From contig CAAENE010000157.1 in assembly GCA_900757255.1 (NCBI GenBank), positions 1 through 7,332 on the forward strand: a DNA stretch of 7,332 nucleotides, given 5' to 3'. Positions within the stretch are counted from its first letter, which is position 1. Each line of letters starts with the position of its first letter. A program made the position numbers and the translations under genes. Source of the stretch: Clostridia bacterium (GTDB lineage: Bacteria > Bacillota > Clostridia > HGM11514). Below are positions 6,074-7,332 of the stretch, piece after piece. A model generated the notes under the pieces. The model worked only from the letters and a program-made list of their open reading frames with translations, was not told the origin of the DNA and did not search any database.

Positions 6074-6101
6074 ATACCTCAAATGAAAGCATTTGAGGTA
6101 T
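6074..6101 (-). promoter_or_regulatory. Perfect 12-bp inverted repeat upstream of pta
   Basis: ATACCTCAAATG and CATTTGAGGTAT are exact complements around a 4-base loop, between the zinc-ribbon gene's terminator and the pta ribosome binding site. A short T-rich TTCTTC follows on the minus strand, so it could be a second terminator, an mRNA hairpin or a repressor operator. The pta promoter is not obvious. TTGTTT-17-TATTTT just upstream (about 6143-6115) is a weak candidate. Confidence 0.55.
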
Positions 6102-6141
6102 CTCTGTTACAAAATAAGATGTCAATTCAAATGAAACAAGT

Positions 6142-6168
6142 AAAATGCCTTTTGAAAAAAGGCATTTT
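6142..6168 (-). terminator. Terminator after the efp/zinc-ribbon gene pair
   Basis: AAAATGCCTTTT and AAAAGGCATTTT form a perfect 12-pair stem with a 3-nt loop, beginning 8 bases after the stop codon at 6176. The stem is AT-rich with its T tract built into the 3' arm. It is symmetrical enough to work on either strand. Confidence 0.8.
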
Positions 6169-6175
6169 AACAGTA

Positions 6176-6586
6176 TTATTCATCTTCTTCGCCGAACTCA
6201 ATCTCAATCTTTTCATTGCAGTTCGGGCATACGATTTCATCGTCATCGTCCAGCATATCCTCGTCAATTTCGATTTCCTCGCCGCAGGAGGGGCATTTGA
6301 TCTGGAAAAATTCGATATCGTCATCATCTTCGCAGCCGCATCCGCAGCCACATTCATCCTCGCCGTAAATCACGTCTTCCACAGCGCCGAGGTCTTCATC
6401 GATAACATCCATCTGGCCGCAGAGCTCGTCAATCGTTTCGTTGAGTTCGCTGATTGCTTCAGCCATTTCGTCAATGACTTCGATCATGCATTGAATCAGC
6501 TTGCCTTCCTCTGTGGTATAGTCCACCTTCAGGCCGTCGGATAAACCAATCATATAAGAAACTTTCTTTTGTAAATCTTCCATCAT
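6176..6586 (-). CDS. Acidic CD1247-type protein with C-terminal zinc ribbon
   Basis: A 136-residue, strongly acidic cytosolic protein. Residues 1-75 are predicted helical (GLSDGLKVDYTTEEGKLI, then IDEMAEAISELNETIDEL), resembling the CD1247 N-terminal domain of clostridial proteins and possibly a coiled coil. A CGCGCGC run follows (Cys79, 81, 83, 85), then an Asp stretch and a zinc ribbon with CPSC (98-101) and CPNC (120-123). No activity is known. The start is uncertain. ATG codons at 6598, 6586 and 6583 are in frame. I prefer 6586 because GGAAAG stands 14 bases before it, exactly as before efp, and 6598 is only 2 bases from that box. It follows efp by 43 bases and shares its terminator, so co-expression with translation factors is likely. 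Gene reality is firm; function is unknown. Confidence 0.85.
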   Translation of the reverse strand: MMEDLQKKVSYMIGLSDGLKVDYTTEEGKLIQCMIEVIDEMAEAISELNETIDELCGQMDVIDEDLGAVEDVIYGEDECGCGCGCEDDDDIEFFQIKCPSCGEEIEIDEDMLDDDDEIVCPNCNEKIEIEFGEEDE

Positions 6587-6629
6587 TTCATAAACCATCA
6601 CTTTCCGCCGGTATCGGCATAACAAATTT

Positions 6630-7187
6630 TTACGCTCTTTCCATGTATTCCCCGGTTCTGGTGTCAACACGGATTTTTTCACCCTGATTGACAAAGAGAG
6701 GAACGTTGATGACAGCACCGGTTTCAAGAGTAGCCGGTTTTTTAGCACCCTGAGCGGTATCGCCTTTAAAGCCGGGTTCTGTGTCGGTAACTTCCAGAAC
6801 GACAAAGGTAGGCGGTTCAATACCAAAAACATTGTCCTTATAGAAAAGGAGGGTACATTCATCATTTTCCTTTACAAATTTCAATGCGTCGCCAATTTGG
6901 GATTCATTGAGCGGGAACTGTTCATAGGTTTCGTTGTCCATAAAATAATATAAACCGCCGTCGCTGTAAAGATACTGCATTGCTTTTCTTTCGATATGGG
7001 CTTTTTCCACTTTTTCAGTGGGGTTGAAGGTTTTTTCAACCACGCCGCCGGTGATGACATTTTTTAATTTTGTCCGGACAAAAGCCGCGCCCTTACCGGG
7101 CTTAACATGCTGAAATTCGATAACCTGATAAACGTTTCCATCCATTTCGAATGTAATACCGTTTCTGAATTCGCCAGCTGAAATCAT
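6630..7187 (-). CDS. efp: Translation elongation factor P
   Basis: A 185-residue EF-P, which binds stalled ribosomes between the P and E sites and promotes peptide bond formation at proline runs. The standard length and all three domains are present. The N-terminal KOW-like domain holds VKPGKGAAFVR with Lys32 at the tip, the residue modified in many bacteria. The middle and C-terminal OB domains end in RTGEYMERA. The start at 7187 (MISAGEFRNG) is the family start. The same frame stays open to the right edge of the window, but the extra codons have no EF-P character. Spacing from GGAAAG to the ATG is long (14 bases). No Lys-modifying gene is in the window, so the modification type cannot be told. 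Confidence 0.97.
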   Translation of the reverse strand: MISAGEFRNGITFEMDGNVYQVIEFQHVKPGKGAAFVRTKLKNVITGGVVEKTFNPTEKVEKAHIERKAMQYLYSDGGLYYFMDNETYEQFPLNESQIGDALKFVKENDECTLLFYKDNVFGIEPPTFVVLEVTDTEPGFKGDTAQGAKKPATLETGAVINVPLFVNQGEKIRVDTRTGEYMERA

Positions 7188-7240
7188 AAATAAACCATAG
7201 CCTTTCCGGCCCGCCAAATGTATTTGTAAAAATTGACCGC

Positions 7241-7295
7241 CGGACATCGGGCCCTGTCCGGGGAAACGGGCAAAAAAAGGACAACCTTTCAGCCC
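7241..7295 (-). other. Two hairpins in the efp leader
   Basis: The 145 bases before efp contain an exact 6-bp repeat, CGGACA/TGTCCG (7241-7246, 7255-7260), and a second hairpin with GGGC/GCCC and AAAGG/CCTTT (7268-7295) that includes a run of seven Ts. They may be a leader structure or the end of the upstream transcript. A TAAAAT at 7317-7312 might be a -10 box, but its -35 region falls outside the window. Confidence 0.35.
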
Positions 7296-7332
7296 TGCAA
7301 TAACCTTCTCTATTTTAATAGAAAAAAAGGAG

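Noticed and set aside
7188..7331. N-terminal extension of EF-P through an in-frame open stretch to the right edge
   Set aside because: EF-P is normally about 185 residues and starts MISxxEFRxG. The upstream codons resemble nothing in EF-P and carry hairpins instead.
7309..7332. Possible plus-strand promoter and AAAGGAG ribosome binding site of a divergent gene at the right edge
   Set aside because: The purine run is suggestive, but no start codon or coding sequence is inside the window and no convincing -35 box matches.

Overview
The window looks like a piece of a Bacillota (Clostridia) chromosome, most likely an Oscillospirales-type gut or sediment anaerobe. This is inferred from the Gram-positive ribosome binding sites, the near-consensus sigma-A promoters, the fermentative pta-ackA pair and a clostridial acidic zinc-ribbon protein beside efp. 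No 16S or other phylogenetic marker is present, so placement below class is a guess. Every convincing gene lies on the minus strand, so the window is read from right to left. The long plus-strand open frames are antisense shadows. There is no sign of an insertion sequence, phage, CRISPR array or tRNA.

In transcription order: efp (6630-7187, elongation factor P) and a short acidic protein with a C-terminal zinc ribbon (6176-6586) form a tight pair that ends in a strong hairpin terminator (6142-6168). Next come pta (5041-6036) and ackA (3736-4926), which convert acetyl-CoA to acetate with ATP formation. A perfect-consensus sigma-A promoter (3685-3713) then opens a roughly 170-nt leader, followed by a YceD/DUF177 protein (3003-3506) and rpmF (2780-2959, ribosomal protein L32), closed by a terminator at 2741-2766. 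A polytopic membrane protein of the putative manganese/heavy-metal exporter family (1808-2656) has its own promoter and terminator. Last is a FAD-dependent dehydrogenase (118-1524).

The least expected feature is the 283-base gap between the exporter and the dehydrogenase. The TTGACA -35 box of a near-perfect promoter sits inside the loop of the exporter's terminator. About 210 nt of strongly foldable RNA follow, ending in a hairpin and seven Ts just upstream of the dehydrogenase. It is either a stand-alone small RNA or an attenuating leader (riboswitch-like) for the dehydrogenase. Part of it resembles the purine-riboswitch core. The rpmF leader is a second candidate cis-regulatory RNA. The rest is ordinary core metabolism and translation.
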